Positions 41,235 to 51,125 of a stretch of 64,000 nucleotides of DNA are shown piece by piece. Source of the stretch: Trichlorobacter thiogenes (GTDB taxonomy: Bacteria; Desulfobacterota; Desulfuromonadia; Geobacterales; Pseudopelobacteraceae); contig NZ_FUWR01000004.1 in NCBI RefSeq assembly GCF_900167465.1, positions 62,001-126,000 on the forward strand, in the 5' to 3' direction. The translations under genes and the position numbers were made by a program. Under the pieces are notes generated by a model, which was not told the DNA's origin, searched no databases, and saw only the letters and a program-made list of their open reading frames with translations. How positions within the stretch are numbered: position 1 is the stretch's first letter; each line of letters opens with the position of its first letter.

Positions 41235-42158
41235 ATGACCACTAAACGCTATACAACCTTTACAGAAGAGCTGCGGCACCAATTCGGCTGCCGGGTGCAG
41301 CGGGTTTCCCTGGATGCAGGTTTTAGCTGTCCCAATCGTGATGGCAGCCTGGGAACAGGTGGTTGTACCTTCTGTGGAGATCGTGGAGCTGCGGCGGTAG
41401 GTGTTCCTACTGAACTGCCGTTACAGCAGCAGTTGCAGAAGAGCAAAGCGTATCTGGTTAAAAAGTTCAGGGCTGAAAAGTTTCTGGCCTACTTTCAGGC
41501 CTACAGTAACACCTATGCAGCAGCAGATGAGTTGCGGCAGCTGTATGAAACCGCCCTGTCCGACAAAGACATTGTCGGGCTGATTATCGGCACTCGACCT
41601 GATTGCCTGCCTGATACTGTGTTGGACCTGCTTGCTGAGCTTAACCAGCGGACCTATCTCTGGCTTGAACTGGGGATGCAGACCATGCATGATCAGACCC
41701 TGCAGGCGATCAACCGTGGGCATGATCACGCCTGCTTTGTAGAGGCGGTCAAGCGTTGTAAGCAGAAGGGATTACGCATCTGTGCCCATCTGATACTGGG
41801 GCTGCCCGGTGAATCACGGGACCAGATGCTGGCATCGGTGGAGGAGTTGAATCGCCTCGGTGTTGATGGCGTTAAGCTGCACCATCTACATGTATTAAAA
41901 GGCAGTCTGCTGGAGGAACAGTACAGAAGCGGAGCACTACAACTGATGGACCGTGATGCCTACGTTACGCTGCTGGTGGATGCACTGGAACTGCTTGATC
42001 CTAGAATTCTGATTCATCGCCTGATGGGGGATGGTCGCACTGAGCTTGTTGCGCCGGACTGGTCACGCCGTAAATTGGAAGTCCTGAATTGTATTGATGC
42101 AGAGCTTGTAAAAAGAGACAGCCGGCAGGGCTGCCGGCTGTCAGAAAAACATCTATAG
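41235..42158 (+). CDS. YhcC/TIGR01212-type radical SAM protein
   Basis: 307 residues. Cluster cysteines are C32, C44 and C47 (FSCPNRDG then GGCTFCGDRG), the wide-spaced pattern of this family rather than plain CxxxCxxC. Other marks are IGTRPDCLPD, ELGMQTMHDQTLQ and KLHHLHVLKGS. These proteins resemble the Elp3 radical SAM core; their reaction is not established to my knowledge. It starts just after the atpC terminator, and its 3' end contains the terminator of the convergent tatA transcript. Confidence 0.9.
   Translation: MTTKRYTTFTEELRHQFGCRVQRVSLDAGFSCPNRDGSLGTGGCTFCGDRGAAAVGVPTELPLQQQLQKSKAYLVKKFRAEKFLAYFQAYSNTYAAADELRQLYETALSDKDIVGLIIGTRPDCLPDTVLDLLAELNQRTYLWLELGMQTMHDQTLQAINRGHDHACFVEAVKRCKQKGLRICAHLILGLPGESRDQMLASVEELNRLGVDGVKLHHLHVLKGSLLEEQYRSGALQLMDRDAYVTLLVDALELLDPRILIHRLMGDGRTELVAPDWSRRKLEVLNCIDAELVKRDSRQGCRLSEKHL
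42117..42142 (-). terminator. Terminator of the leuC-leuD-tatA side, inside the yhcC-type coding region
   Basis: A 12-bp perfect inverted repeat, GACAGCCGGCAG/CTGCCGGCTGTC, with only GG between the arms. On the minus strand it is followed by TCTTTTTAC; on the plus strand an A-rich stretch follows. It therefore ends the tatA transcript while coding for the last residues of the convergent gene. Confidence 0.75.
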
Positions 42159-42165
42159 TCGTAAC

Positions 42166-42351
42166 CTACGCTTTGTGTTCATCATCCTTCTTCGGCTTTA
42201 TCTCAATCTCATCCTTGCCATCTGAAGCATTCTTGAAATTCTTGATACTCTTGCCAAAGGCAGCACCAATCTCAGGCAGGCGTCCTGCCCCAAATACCAC
42301 CAGTACAATCACCAGAATAACAATCAGTTCCGGCATGCCAAATCCAAACAT
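42166..42351 (-). CDS. tatA: Twin-arginine translocase subunit TatA
   Basis: 61 residues starting [20 protein letters not shown], with GGAGG upstream. One membrane helix (about 7-20), then the hinge [10 protein letters not shown] and an amphipathic helix ([11 protein letters not shown]), then a charged tail. TatA oligomers help pass folded proteins across the inner membrane. TatB and TatC are not adjacent. An upstream in-frame start exists but lacks family similarity. Confidence 0.93.
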   Translation of the reverse strand: MFGFGMPELIVILVIVLVVFGAGRLPEIGAAFGKSIKNFKNASDGKDEIEIKPKKDDEHKA

Positions 42352-42405
42352 TACAGCCTCCTTACGAGCGTTGTGACGAGAGTATGGCAGGTGCTGCATG
42401 AAAAA

Positions 42406-42933
42406 TCAATATTTGGTGTCTGCGTAATCCACCCAGCCGCCAGCCAGAACTAGGGCCTTGTCAAAGGGCGACAGTTCAAAACTAAAGCTTTTCTGCTTAC
42501 CACCACCGGTCATAGTCAGGGTCTGAGCCTCAATGTCGATAGACATGGAAGCGTCAGCGTCCTGGGCATGTGAGAATATCAGATCAAGGTCTGCCTTTGG
42601 CAGCTCAATGGCAGCCATGCCGCAGTTAAACATGTTCTGGCGGAAGATCCGGGCAAATGACTCTGCCACAACCGCAGTGATGTTGTTGACTTCAAAGACC
42701 CATGGTGCATGCTCACGGGAAGAACCGCATCCGAAGTTTTCACGGGACACAACAACCCTGGCGTTCAGTGTTTTCTCGCCCTTTGGGTCAAATCCGTCCA
42801 GCTTCAGGTCTTCAAGCATGTACGGTTTCAGATCCTGTTTGGTGATCTCGGTCAGATACTTTGCCGGAATGATTTCGTCAGTATTGATATCGGCACGATC
42901 CAGAAACAGAACCGGCCCGCCAAAAGTTTTCAT
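42406..42933 (-). CDS. leuD: 3-isopropylmalate dehydratase small subunit
   Basis: 175 residues, LeuD-type swivelling domain. Motifs DINTDEIIPAKYLTEI and NFGCGSSREHAPWVF carry substrate-binding residues. With LeuC it isomerises 2- to 3-isopropylmalate in leucine synthesis; the archaeal/HACN-like short form could also use related substrates such as homoaconitate or citramalate-derived acids. It follows leuC by 26 bp with AAGGAG. Confidence 0.92.
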   Translation of the reverse strand: MKTFGGPVLFLDRADINTDEIIPAKYLTEITKQDLKPYMLEDLKLDGFDPKGEKTLNARVVVSRENFGCGSSREHAPWVFEVNNITAVVAESFARIFRQNMFNCGMAAIELPKADLDLIFSHAQDADASMSIDIEAQTLTMTGGGKQKSFSFELSPFDKALVLAGGWVDYADTKY

Positions 42934-42959
42934 GGAAAGCTCCTTGTTAAGTGTGTGAA

Positions 42960-44243
42960 CTACAGATACTTACGAGGGTCTGCAATCTTGCCCTCAATGG
43001 CGGTGGCAGCAGCCGTTGCCGGTGACATCAGGTGTACCATGCCGCCTTTACCCATCCGGCCGTTAAAGTTACGGTTGGTGGTAGAAGCGCAGACCTCGCC
43101 ATCAGCCAGCACGCCGTTGCTCATCCCCAGGCAGGCGCCACAGGTGGAGTTGGTGACGCAGAAACCGGCATCCAGGAAGATATCGATCAAGCCTTCCTTC
43201 ATGGCCTCACGGTAGATCTTGGGAGTGGCCGGGGAAAGGATGCCACGTACATTCTCGGCAAGTTTGTTGCCCTTCAGGATCTGGGCAGCAATCCGCAGGT
43301 CTTCCAAACGGCCATTGGTGCAGGAACCAAGGTAAACCTGATCAACCCGGTTGTCGCTGAATTCAGTTACCGCTTTAACCTGATCCGGCTTGAAGTTAAA
43401 GGTGGCAACCGGAACCAGAGCAGCAGCATCAATCTCAATGGTCTGCTCATAGGTGGCATCAGCATCTGAAGTCCACTGCTGATAATCAGCCAGTGCAGCC
43501 TCTTTGGAGGCAAACTCGTCCTGAATAAACGGCCAGAGGTACTCCACGGTGGTCATGTCAGGCATGCAGATACCGGAGGTGCCGCCTGCCTCAATGGCCA
43601 TGTTGCAGAGGGTCATACGGGATTCCATGGTCATGGCATCAATGGTGGTGCCACGGAACTCAATCACCCGGTCAGTGGCGCCATTGACGCCGATCTTGCC
43701 GATAATGGTCAGGATTACATCCTTGGCATAGACGCCTTTGGGCAACTGTCCATTGACATTAACACGGATTGATTTTGGTTCGCGAAAGGCGCAGACACCC
43801 TTCAGGATGCCCACTTCCAGGTCCGTAGTGCCAACACCGGCGGCAAAGGCACCGAATGCACCGTGGGTGCAGGTGTGGGAGTCACCCATGATGACGGTGT
43901 TGCCGGGTCGGATAAAGCCTTTTTCCGGGAACAGGGCATGGCAGACGCCATTGGCGCCCACATCGAAAAAGTCCTTGATGTTTTGGCGACGGGCCCAGTC
44001 ACGCAGGATCTTGGCCTGGGTGGCGGTCTTGGAATCTTTTGAGGGGGTAACGTGGTCAATAACAGCCTTGATTCGGGTTGGATCAAATACCCGGTCTTTA
44101 CCTCTGGCAATCAGATCATCAATGGCTATCGGGGTGGTAATTTCGTGGCAGAGTACCACATCCAGCTTCAGTACCTTGGTACCGCTGAACGGCTCATCCA
44201 CTAGGTGGGCGGCAAAAATCTTTTCTGCAGTGGTCTTACCCAT
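42960..44243 (-). CDS. leuC: 3-isopropylmalate dehydratase large subunit
   Basis: 427 residues, LeuC2-like length. The 4Fe-4S cysteines lie in YLGSCTNGR and in NSTCGACLG. GDSHTCTHGAFGAFAAGVG is the aconitase-family signature. GGAAGGA precedes the ATG. Its divergent neighbour is larB, about 200 bases away. The leucine role is the standard reading; the short LeuCD type is sometimes multi-substrate. Confidence 0.93.
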   Translation of the reverse strand: MGKTTAEKIFAAHLVDEPFSGTKVLKLDVVLCHEITTPIAIDDLIARGKDRVFDPTRIKAVIDHVTPSKDSKTATQAKILRDWARRQNIKDFFDVGANGVCHALFPEKGFIRPGNTVIMGDSHTCTHGAFGAFAAGVGTTDLEVGILKGVCAFREPKSIRVNVNGQLPKGVYAKDVILTIIGKIGVNGATDRVIEFRGTTIDAMTMESRMTLCNMAIEAGGTSGICMPDMTTVEYLWPFIQDEFASKEAALADYQQWTSDADATYEQTIEIDAAALVPVATFNFKPDQVKAVTEFSDNRVDQVYLGSCTNGRLEDLRIAAQILKGNKLAENVRGILSPATPKIYREAMKEGLIDIFLDAGFCVTNSTCGACLGMSNGVLADGEVCASTTNRNFNGRMGKGGMVHLMSPATAAATAIEGKIADPRKYL

Positions 44244-44446
44244 TCTTCTGTCCTTCCTTTCCGATGTTTCAGGTTGGACAGATGTAGCAGAAAATGGCCG
44301 GCAAGTCTACTGCTTTGGTTTGATAACATCCTGTTTTCGTATCAATAAACCGGTTTTTGAAGAACTGTGCAATGGTAAATTGCCAGGAAGGTGCTATAAG
44401 AAAAGGTCAGGTAGAGAAATTAAGGATAGAAGATGGAGTGATAGCT

Positions 44447-45172
44447 ATGGATCAAGAAGAATTGCAGGCTCTACTGCAGGCTATTGCGTCCGGTGCGACA
44501 ACGCCGGAGCAGGGGCTGGAACAGTTACGCCACCTTCCGGTTGAAGATTACCGCAATGTGCGTCAAGGCCAGCCAGAGGTAATATTTGGGCAGGGTAAGA
44601 CCGTTGAGCAGATTGCCATGATCATGGAATCGATCAGTAGCCGCGGCAGTAATCTGCTAGTGACCCGGCTGGATGAGACCCGGGCGGTTGAACTGTTGGC
44701 CGCCTTTCCCAAAGCCTTTTACCATGCCGATGCACGTTGTCTGACCCTTGAGATAACACCCCAGCAGGAACAGGGGCGGGGCACTATCCTGATTATCGCA
44801 GCTGGTACCTCTGACCTGCCGGTGGCCAGTGAGGCGCTGGTAACGGCGCGATTTATGGGTAATCGTGCAGAACTGCTCTGTAATGTTGAGGTTGCAGAGC
44901 TGCATCGGCTGTTGTCCCGCATAGAGCAGCTGCGTTCAGCAACGGTCTTGATCGTGGTGGCTGGTATGGAAGGGGCGCTTCCTTCGGTGGTGGGCGGTCT
45001 GGTTGATCGACCGGTGATTGCAGTGCCTACTTCGGTGGGATATGGTGCCTCGTTTGGCGGGATAGCGGCGTTGCTGGGAATGCTCAACTCCTGTGCCTGC
45101 GGAGTTACCGTGGTGAATATCGATAACGGCATTGGTGCTGCCTGCGCTGCCAGTTTGATGAACAGAGGATAG
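44447..45172 (+). CDS. larB: Nickel-pincer cofactor biosynthesis protein LarB
   Basis: 241 residues starting MDQEELQALLQA with GGAG upstream. LarB carboxylates and hydrolyses nicotinic acid adenine dinucleotide, the first step of the nickel-pincer nucleotide of lactate racemase-type enzymes. The PurE-like C-terminal domain shows AAGTSDLPVASEAL, NRAELLCNVEVAELHR and PTSVGYGASFGGIAALLGML. larC, larE and larA are not in the window. It is directly followed by pncC. Confidence 0.88.
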   Translation: MDQEELQALLQAIASGATTPEQGLEQLRHLPVEDYRNVRQGQPEVIFGQGKTVEQIAMIMESISSRGSNLLVTRLDETRAVELLAAFPKAFYHADARCLTLEITPQQEQGRGTILIIAAGTSDLPVASEALVTARFMGNRAELLCNVEVAELHRLLSRIEQLRSATVLIVVAGMEGALPSVVGGLVDRPVIAVPTSVGYGASFGGIAALLGMLNSCACGVTVVNIDNGIGAACAASLMNRG

Positions 45173-45173
45173 T

Positions 45174-45698
45174 ATGCCAGACCATTGCATCAACTCTAAC
45201 GCAGGTAGAATGGCCATGACCGCTGATCAGGAGCTGGCAGGGCTGTTTCTGGCCTCAGGGATGACCCTGGCCATGGCTGAATCCTGCACTGGTGGAATGA
45301 TTGCAGCACGTGTGACAGATAGCGCAGGTTGCTCTGCCTGGTTCAGGGGCGGCGTTGTGGCCTACTCAAATGAGGTGAAGCAGCAGTTGCTGCAGGTCTC
45401 CGGCACGCTTCTGGAACAGTATGGTGCGGTGAGCGAAGCGGTTGCCCGGGCCATGGCTGAAGGCGCACGAAGGGTCATTGGCAGTGACCTGGCCCTGGCG
45501 GTAACCGGTATTGCCGGACCGGAGGGGGGGACCAGCGAAAAACCGGTCGGTACGGTCTATATCGCCCTTGCCGATCAGGATGGCTGCGAGGTTGTTCGGT
45601 GCCAGTTTAATGGCAATCGTGCTGCCGTGCGGCAACAGACGGTAGAAATGGGGCTTTTGATGCTTAAAAAGCGACTTATGGTGTCAGAAACGGCTTGA
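45174..45698 (+). CDS. pncC: Nicotinamide-nucleotide amidohydrolase (CinA C-terminal domain)
   Basis: 174 residues, only the CinA C-terminal domain. The catalytic Ser is in AESCTGG; AVTGIAGPEGGTSEKPVGTV is the family signature. It deamidates NMN to NaMN and so recycles pyridine nucleotides. The start may be at 45174, 1 base after the larB stop, or at 45210 (MAMTADQEL) behind AGGTAGA. It shares nicotinate chemistry with larB and is next to recA, a common neighbour of cinA. Confidence 0.9.
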   Translation: MPDHCINSNAGRMAMTADQELAGLFLASGMTLAMAESCTGGMIAARVTDSAGCSAWFRGGVVAYSNEVKQQLLQVSGTLLEQYGAVSEAVARAMAEGARRVIGSDLALAVTGIAGPEGGTSEKPVGTVYIALADQDGCEVVRCQFNGNRAAVRQQTVEMGLLMLKKRLMVSETA

Positions 45699-45787
45699 AT
45701 AGGCCCAAATTAGCTTGCCGCTGGTTGTTTTGATGTGGTACGTTTCGCAACTCTTTCCAATTTTTCCCGTACCAAGGAGGTACTCCT

Positions 45788-46798
45788 GTGAGTGATAAGA
45801 ATAAGGCCATAGAGTTGGCCCTTTCCCAGATTGAAAAACAGTTCGGTAAGGGTGCCATTATGCGTCTCGGTAATGATGAGGCGTTGCCCGGTGTTGAGTC
45901 AATTTCAACCGGCGCCATCTCTCTTGACCTGGCTCTGGGGGTTGGTGGAGTACCCCGTGGTCGGGTGATTGAGGTCTATGGCCCAGAATCCTCTGGCAAG
46001 ACCACGCTGGCCCTGCATATTGTGGCAGAGGCGCAGAAAGTCGGTGGTATTGCTGCGTTTGTGGATGCAGAACATGCCCTGGATGTTGGCTATGCCCGGA
46101 AACTGGGGGTGCGGACCGATGATCTGCTGGTTTCGCAGCCTGATACCGGCGAGCAGGCCCTGGAGATTGCTGAAACATTGGTGCGTAGTGGTGCCATAGA
46201 TATATTGGTAATCGATTCAGTGGCAGCTCTGGTGCCCAAGGCGGAGATAGAGGGTGAGATGGGGGATTCCCACGTTGGCCTGCAGGCCCGCCTGATGTCT
46301 CAGGCACTGCGTAAGCTGACCGGCATCATCTCAAAATCAAACTGCTGCGTGATTTTTATCAACCAGATCAGGATGAAGATCGGGGTGATGTTCGGCAATC
46401 CTGAGACCACCACCGGTGGTAACGCGCTGAAGTTCTACGCCTCGGTTCGTCTGGATATCCGTAAGATTGCTACCCTCAAGCAGGGGGATCAGGTGATCGG
46501 TTCCCGTACCAGGGTCAAGGTGGTTAAGAATAAGGTGGCACCACCCTTTAAAGAGGCTGAATTTGATATCCTCTATGGAGAAGGTATCTCCCGTACCGGC
46601 GATGTGCTGGATCTGGCGGTAGACCGCAATATTGTTGATAAAAGCGGTGCCTGGTTCTCCTACAACAAAGAGCGGATCGGCCAGGGGCGTGAGAATTCCC
46701 GCCAGTTCCTGAAAGAAAATCCTGCCATGCTGGCTGAGATTGAAGCAAAACTGATGGAGTTGATCAAGCCAGCACCCAAGGAAGAAAAAGCTGAATAA
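45788..46798 (+). CDS. recA: Recombinase RecA
   Basis: 336 residues from GTG with AAGGAGGT upstream. Walker A GPESSGKT is at 65-72, Walker B and the MAW region [21 protein letters not shown] cut to [13 protein letters not shown] are present, and the L2 loop reads [18 protein letters not shown]. It forms DNA filaments for strand exchange and LexA cleavage. The upstream 89 bases contain no copy of the LexA box known from G. sulfurreducens (GGTT-N2-C-N4-G-N3-ACC), in line with reports that recA there is not LexA-bound. Confidence 0.98.
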   Translation: MSDKNKAIELALSQIEKQFGKGAIMRLGNDEALPGVESISTGAISLDLALGVGGVPRGRVIEVYGPESSGKTTLALHIVAEAQKVGGIAAFVDAEHALDVGYARKLGVRTDDLLVSQPDTGEQALEIAETLVRSGAIDILVIDSVAALVPKAEIEGEMGDSHVGLQARLMSQALRKLTGIISKSNCCVIFINQIRMKIGVMFGNPETTTGGNALKFYASVRLDIRKIATLKQGDQVIGSRTRVKVVKNKVAPPFKEAEFDILYGEGISRTGDVLDLAVDRNIVDKSGAWFSYNKERIGQGRENSRQFLKENPAMLAEIEAKLMELIKPAPKEEKAE

Positions 46799-46825
46799 AC
46801 CAAAGCAGGATTTCGGAGGTACCCC

Positions 46826-47989
46826 GTGGAGCTGAACGAAATTCTTACCATTGCTGTCAAGGCCCGTGGATCTGACGTTCATATCAAGACCGGTCTGCCA
46901 CCTATTGTCCGGATTGACGGCAAACTGCACCCGATTCCCAATGCCCAACGGCTTGGGCCAGATGTGGTTGCCAGTATTGCCAATATGATGATGAATGACC
47001 GCCAGCGGAGGATCTTTGAGGAGAACTCCGAGGTGGATATGGCCTATGCGGTGCCAGGCCTGGGGCGTTTCCGGGTGGCCTGCTATCGCCAGCGGGGGAC
47101 CATTGCCCTGGTCTTCCGGGCGATCTCAATGAAGATTCCGACCATGGAGGAGCTGAACCTGCCTCCGGTGTTGAAAAAACTCTGTGCAGAAGAGCGTGGC
47201 TTGATTCTGGTGACCGGCACCACCGGTTCCGGTAAGTCATCCACCCTGGCTGCTATGATCAATGAGATCAACAATAACCGGACCAGCAATATCATCACCA
47301 TTGAGGACCCGGTGGAGTTTTTGCATCGTGATAACAAGTGTATCATCAGCCAGCGGGAGGTGGGTACTGATACCCCTACCTTCTCAAGCGCGCTGAAAGG
47401 TGCCCTGCGTCAGGACCCGGATGTTATCCTGGTGGGTGAGATGCGGGATTACGAGACTATTGAAACCGCCATGACCGCTGCCGAGACCGGCCACTTGGTT
47501 ATGTCCACCCTGCATACCATGGATGCGCCGGAGACCATCAACCGGATTATCTCGGTTTTTCCTCCGTACCACCAACGGCAGGTGCGGATTCAGATGGCCA
47601 GTATCATCAAAGGGATTATCTCCCAGCGCCTAGTGCCCCGGGCTGATGGCAAGGGCAGGGTGCCTGCGGTTGAGGTACTGCTGGGTACGGCACGGGTCAA
47701 AGAGTGTATTGACGACAAGGACAAGACCAAGCAGATCAAGGATGCCATTGCCCAGGGCTTTGTCTCCTATGGTATGCAGACCTTTGATCAGTCTCTGATG
47801 AAGCTGTTTACCTCAAAACTGATTACCTATGAAGAGGCGTTGCGCCAGAGCTCCAACCCCGATGACTTTGCCCTTAAGGTGTCCGGTATTTCATCTACCT
47901 CTGATGCAACCTGGGATAACTTTGATAACAAAGAAGAAAAGGTTAATGAGGTGCTGAACGAGGATAAGATCAACGTTGACCGGTTCTAG
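46826..47989 (+). CDS. pilT: PilT-type type IV pilus retraction ATPase paralogue
   Basis: 387 residues from GTG with CGGAGG upstream. N-terminal PAS-like domain, Walker A GTTGSGKS (131-138), Asp box IEDPVEF, Walker B DVILVGEMRD, and His box TGHLVMSTLHT are complete, so it should be an active hexameric ATPase. At the place of the AIRNLIRE motif of canonical PilT it reads RVKECIDDKDKTKQIKD. It therefore looks like a paralogue rather than the main retraction motor. It lies between recA and recX and may be read with them. Confidence 0.9.
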   Translation: MELNEILTIAVKARGSDVHIKTGLPPIVRIDGKLHPIPNAQRLGPDVVASIANMMMNDRQRRIFEENSEVDMAYAVPGLGRFRVACYRQRGTIALVFRAISMKIPTMEELNLPPVLKKLCAEERGLILVTGTTGSGKSSTLAAMINEINNNRTSNIITIEDPVEFLHRDNKCIISQREVGTDTPTFSSALKGALRQDPDVILVGEMRDYETIETAMTAAETGHLVMSTLHTMDAPETINRIISVFPPYHQRQVRIQMASIIKGIISQRLVPRADGKGRVPAVEVLLGTARVKECIDDKDKTKQIKDAIAQGFVSYGMQTFDQSLMKLFTSKLITYEEALRQSSNPDDFALKVSGISSTSDATWDNFDNKEEKVNEVLNEDKINVDRF

Positions 47990-48458
47990 TCAGCCTAGCG
48001 ACTGCTATCTGGCAGCGCTCAGGCTGCTGACCGGACAGGATTATACCTGTGCCGCTTTGAGACGTAAGTTGCAGATGAAACGGTTTTCTGCTGAAGAAGC
48101 ACAGCAGGCGGTTGAACGGCTGATTTCAGAAGGCTATCTGCAGGATCAGCGCTACGCTGAACGTTTTGTTGCCGCAGCTCGGAACAGTGGGCGGTATGTC
48201 GGCTACCGGTTGCGGCAGGAACTGCGTCGTCGGGGGGTTGATGCCGAGCTGGTTGAACAGGTGTTGCAGGATGCTCCTGATGACGGAGATGATCTTATGC
48301 GAGCCAGAGAGCTGATTGAACGTCGCTATGCCGGCTTCAATCCGCAGGTGGCAGATGATCGCCAGCGACGTCGGATCGCTGGTTTTCTGCAACGGAGGGG
48401 ATTCCCTTCCAGGGTTGTAATGACGTTGCTCAACAGGGCATCGAGTAGTTTTGAATGA
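47976..48458 (+). CDS. recX: Regulatory protein RecX
   Basis: 160 residues. Three-helix repeats typical of RecX: CYLAALRLLTGQDYTCAALR, LISEGYLQDQRYAERFV, and YRLRQELRRRGVDAELVEQVL cut short; it limits RecA filament growth. The TTG start overlaps the pilT end by 14 bp and is uncertain; the first certain similarity begins near residue 9. Found two genes after recA, as is common apart from the inserted pilT. Confidence 0.85.
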   Translation: MTGSSQPSDCYLAALRLLTGQDYTCAALRRKLQMKRFSAEEAQQAVERLISEGYLQDQRYAERFVAAARNSGRYVGYRLRQELRRRGVDAELVEQVLQDAPDDGDDLMRARELIERRYAGFNPQVADDRQRRRIAGFLQRRGFPSRVVMTLLNRASSSFE

Positions 48459-48491
48459 GTACGTTCTATAAAATTATCAGAGGTATAGTAC

Positions 48492-51122
48492 ATGACCGGT
48501 AATGAGATTCGCGCACGTTTTCTGAAGTATTTTGAGGATCGAGGACACGTTGTGGTGGGCAGCTCAGGGCTGATTCCCCAAAATGATCCGACCCTGATGT
48601 TTACCAATGCCGGTATGAACCAGTTTAAGGACTGCTTCCTGGGGATGGAGGACCGGGGCTACTACCGGGCCGCTTCTTCCCAGAAATGCGTTCGGGCCGG
48701 TGGCAAGCACAATGACCTGGAAAACGTGGGACGGACAGCGCGGCACCATACCTTTTTTGAGATGCTGGGTAACTTCTCCTTTGGTGATTATTTCAAGAAA
48801 GAGGCGATCGCCTTTGCCTGGGAGTTTCTGACCAAGGATCTGGGGCTGGATACCAGTCGTCTGTATGTAACGGTTTATACCGATGATGATGAAGCTGCCG
48901 ACATTTGGCATCAGCAGGAAGGGGTACCTCGCGACCGGATCTACCGTTTTGGTGAAAAGGATAACTTCTGGTCCATGGGTGACACCGGCCCCTGCGGTCC
49001 TTGCACCGAGATCTTCTGGGACAACGGCCCGGAGGTGGGCTGTGGCTCACCGGACTGTGCCGTGGGCTGTGATTGCGACCGTTACATGGAGATCTGGAAC
49101 AACGTCTTCATGCAGTTCAACCGCACTGCAGACGGTGTGTTGCATCCACTGCCCAAGCCGGCCGTGGATACCGGCATGGGACTGGAGCGGATCACCACCG
49201 TGATGCAGGGAGTTCGTTCCAACTATGATACTGATCTGCTGCAGGGGATCATCCGTCATATCGAGCGTCACAGCGGCAAAAAGTACGGTGATGACGAGAA
49301 GGACAGCGTCTCAATGCGGGTGATTGCTGACCACTGCCGGGCAGTGACCTTCCTGATCTGCGACGGTGCCCTGCCCAGCAACGAAGGCCGCGGCTACGTG
49401 CTGCGCCGGATCATGCGCCGGGCAGCCCGCCATGCCAAGATGCTGGGGGTGGCAGAGCCGCTGCTGTGCAAGATGGTGGATGCGGTGCGGGAGATGATGG
49501 GCAATGCCTATCCTGAGCTGGCAGAACGTGAGGCCTATATCCGTAAGGTGGTGCTGGCCGAGGAAGAACGTTTTAACGAGACCCTTGACCGTGGCCTGGC
49601 TATCCTGAATGAGGAGGTCGCCAGCCTGCGTGCCAGCGGCAGCTCGGTTATTCCGGGTGAGACCCTGTTCAAGCTGTATGATACCTTTGGTTTTCCGGTT
49701 GATCTGACAGAGGATATTGTGCGGGCCGAAGGGTTCAGTGTGGACGAACCGGGTTTTGAGGCCTGTATGGAGCATCAGCGGGAGCTGGGGCGTGAGCATT
49801 GGAAAGGTTCCGGGGCTGCCGGTATTGCCGATGTCTATAAGGAGCTGCACAACCATGGCCTGCGTACCAATTTTGTCGGCTACGGCAGCCTGACCGCCTT
49901 TTCACCGGTCACTGCACTGCTGCGCAATGGCAGCAAGGTGCAGTCAGCAACCGCCGGAGACAAGATTGATCTGATCTGTGAAACCAGCCCGTTTTACGGT
50001 GAGTCTGGTGGCCAGGCTGGCGATACTGGTCTGATCTCCTCCGGAAGTGCTTACCTTGAAGTGCTGGCAACCTCCCGGCCTTTCACTGATCTGGTGGTGC
50101 ATCATGTCCTGGTTAAAGAGGGGGCTCTCAAGACCGGAGACGCCGTTAATCTGACCGTTGATAGCTCAGAGCGACGGGCAACCGCCCGTAACCATTCCGC
50201 AACCCACTTGCTGCAGGCTGCCCTGCGCAAGGTACTGGGCGAGCATATCAAGCAGGCTGGTTCGCTGGTTGAGCCTGATCGGCTCCGTTTTGACTTTACC
50301 CATTTTACCGGCATGACAAACGAAGATCAGCAACAGGTGGAGGATCTGGTCAATGGCTGGATCATGGAAAACGCCGAGCTGAACATACGTGAAATGGGGA
50401 TGCAGGAAGCGGTGGAGAGCGGCGCCACAGCACTGTTTGATGAAAAGTACGGCAGCACCGTACGGGTGGTGCGGATCGGCGAGGTCAGTGCCGAGCTGTG
50501 TGGTGGTACCCATGTGCGGGCAGCCGGTGATATCGGTCTGTTCAAGATTCTGTCCGAAGGCGGGATTGCTGCCGGGGTGCGCCGGATTGAAGGCGCCACC
50601 GGATTTAATGCATTGCATTTTGTCCGCCGTCTTGAAGGTGAACGTCAGACAGTGGCTGAGCTGCTCAAGGCTGACAGCAGCAAGCTGGTTGACCGGGTTG
50701 AAAAACTGGTGGAACGTCAACGTGAACTGCAGCGGGAGGTTGAGGCGCTGCAGGGTAAGCTGAATGCAGCCCAGTCCGGCGATCTATTGAGTCAGGCGCA
50801 GGAGGTGGCCGGGGTGAAGCTGCTTGCGGTGCAGGTGCAGGTTGCGGATATCAAGGCGCTGCGAGATCTGGCTGACCAGTTACGTGACAAGCTTGGATCA
50901 GGTGTCGTTGCGCTGGGGGCAGAGCTGGATGGCAAGGCCAACCTGCTGGTCACGGTAACCAAGGATCTGACTGACCGTTTCAAGGCTGGTGAGCTGGTGG
51001 GTAAACTGGCGCCGATTGTTGGTGGTCGGGGTGGTGGCAAGCCTGAACTGGCTCAGGCCGGTGGCAGCCAGCCGGAGAAGTTGCCGGAAGCCCTTGCTGC
51101 CGTAGCAGAACTTATGGGGTAG
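48492..51122 (+). CDS. alaS: Alanyl-tRNA synthetase
   Basis: 876 residues, complete. The class II core starts [19 protein letters not shown]; the editing domain has the zinc motif HSATH ([13 protein letters not shown]) and CGGTHV; the C-terminal oligomerisation and C-Ala domains are present ([15 protein letters not shown]). AGAGG precedes the ATG. It is followed 4 bp later by a response-regulator kinase. Confidence 0.98.
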   Translation: MTGNEIRARFLKYFEDRGHVVVGSSGLIPQNDPTLMFTNAGMNQFKDCFLGMEDRGYYRAASSQKCVRAGGKHNDLENVGRTARHHTFFEMLGNFSFGDYFKKEAIAFAWEFLTKDLGLDTSRLYVTVYTDDDEAADIWHQQEGVPRDRIYRFGEKDNFWSMGDTGPCGPCTEIFWDNGPEVGCGSPDCAVGCDCDRYMEIWNNVFMQFNRTADGVLHPLPKPAVDTGMGLERITTVMQGVRSNYDTDLLQGIIRHIERHSGKKYGDDEKDSVSMRVIADHCRAVTFLICDGALPSNEGRGYVLRRIMRRAARHAKMLGVAEPLLCKMVDAVREMMGNAYPELAEREAYIRKVVLAEEERFNETLDRGLAILNEEVASLRASGSSVIPGETLFKLYDTFGFPVDLTEDIVRAEGFSVDEPGFEACMEHQRELGREHWKGSGAAGIADVYKELHNHGLRTNFVGYGSLTAFSPVTALLRNGSKVQSATAGDKIDLICETSPFYGESGGQAGDTGLISSGSAYLEVLATSRPFTDLVVHHVLVKEGALKTGDAVNLTVDSSERRATARNHSATHLLQAALRKVLGEHIKQAGSLVEPDRLRFDFTHFTGMTNEDQQQVEDLVNGWIMENAELNIREMGMQEAVESGATALFDEKYGSTVRVVRIGEVSAELCGGTHVRAAGDIGLFKILSEGGIAAGVRRIEGATGFNALHFVRRLEGERQTVAELLKADSSKLVDRVEKLVERQRELQREVEALQGKLNAAQSGDLLSQAQEVAGVKLLAVQVQVADIKALRDLADQLRDKLGSGVVALGAELDGKANLLVTVTKDLTDRFKAGELVGKLAPIVGGRGGGKPELAQAGGSQPEKLPEALAAVAELMG

Positions 51123-51125
51123 CCG

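Noticed and set aside
44244-44446. Promoters in the leuC-larB divergent gap
   Set aside because: TATAAG at 44395 has no acceptable -35, and the leuC side (TAGACT, 17 bp, TACATC) matches poorly. The imperfect repeat GGTTTGATA/TATCAATAAACC could be an operator but is too weak to list.
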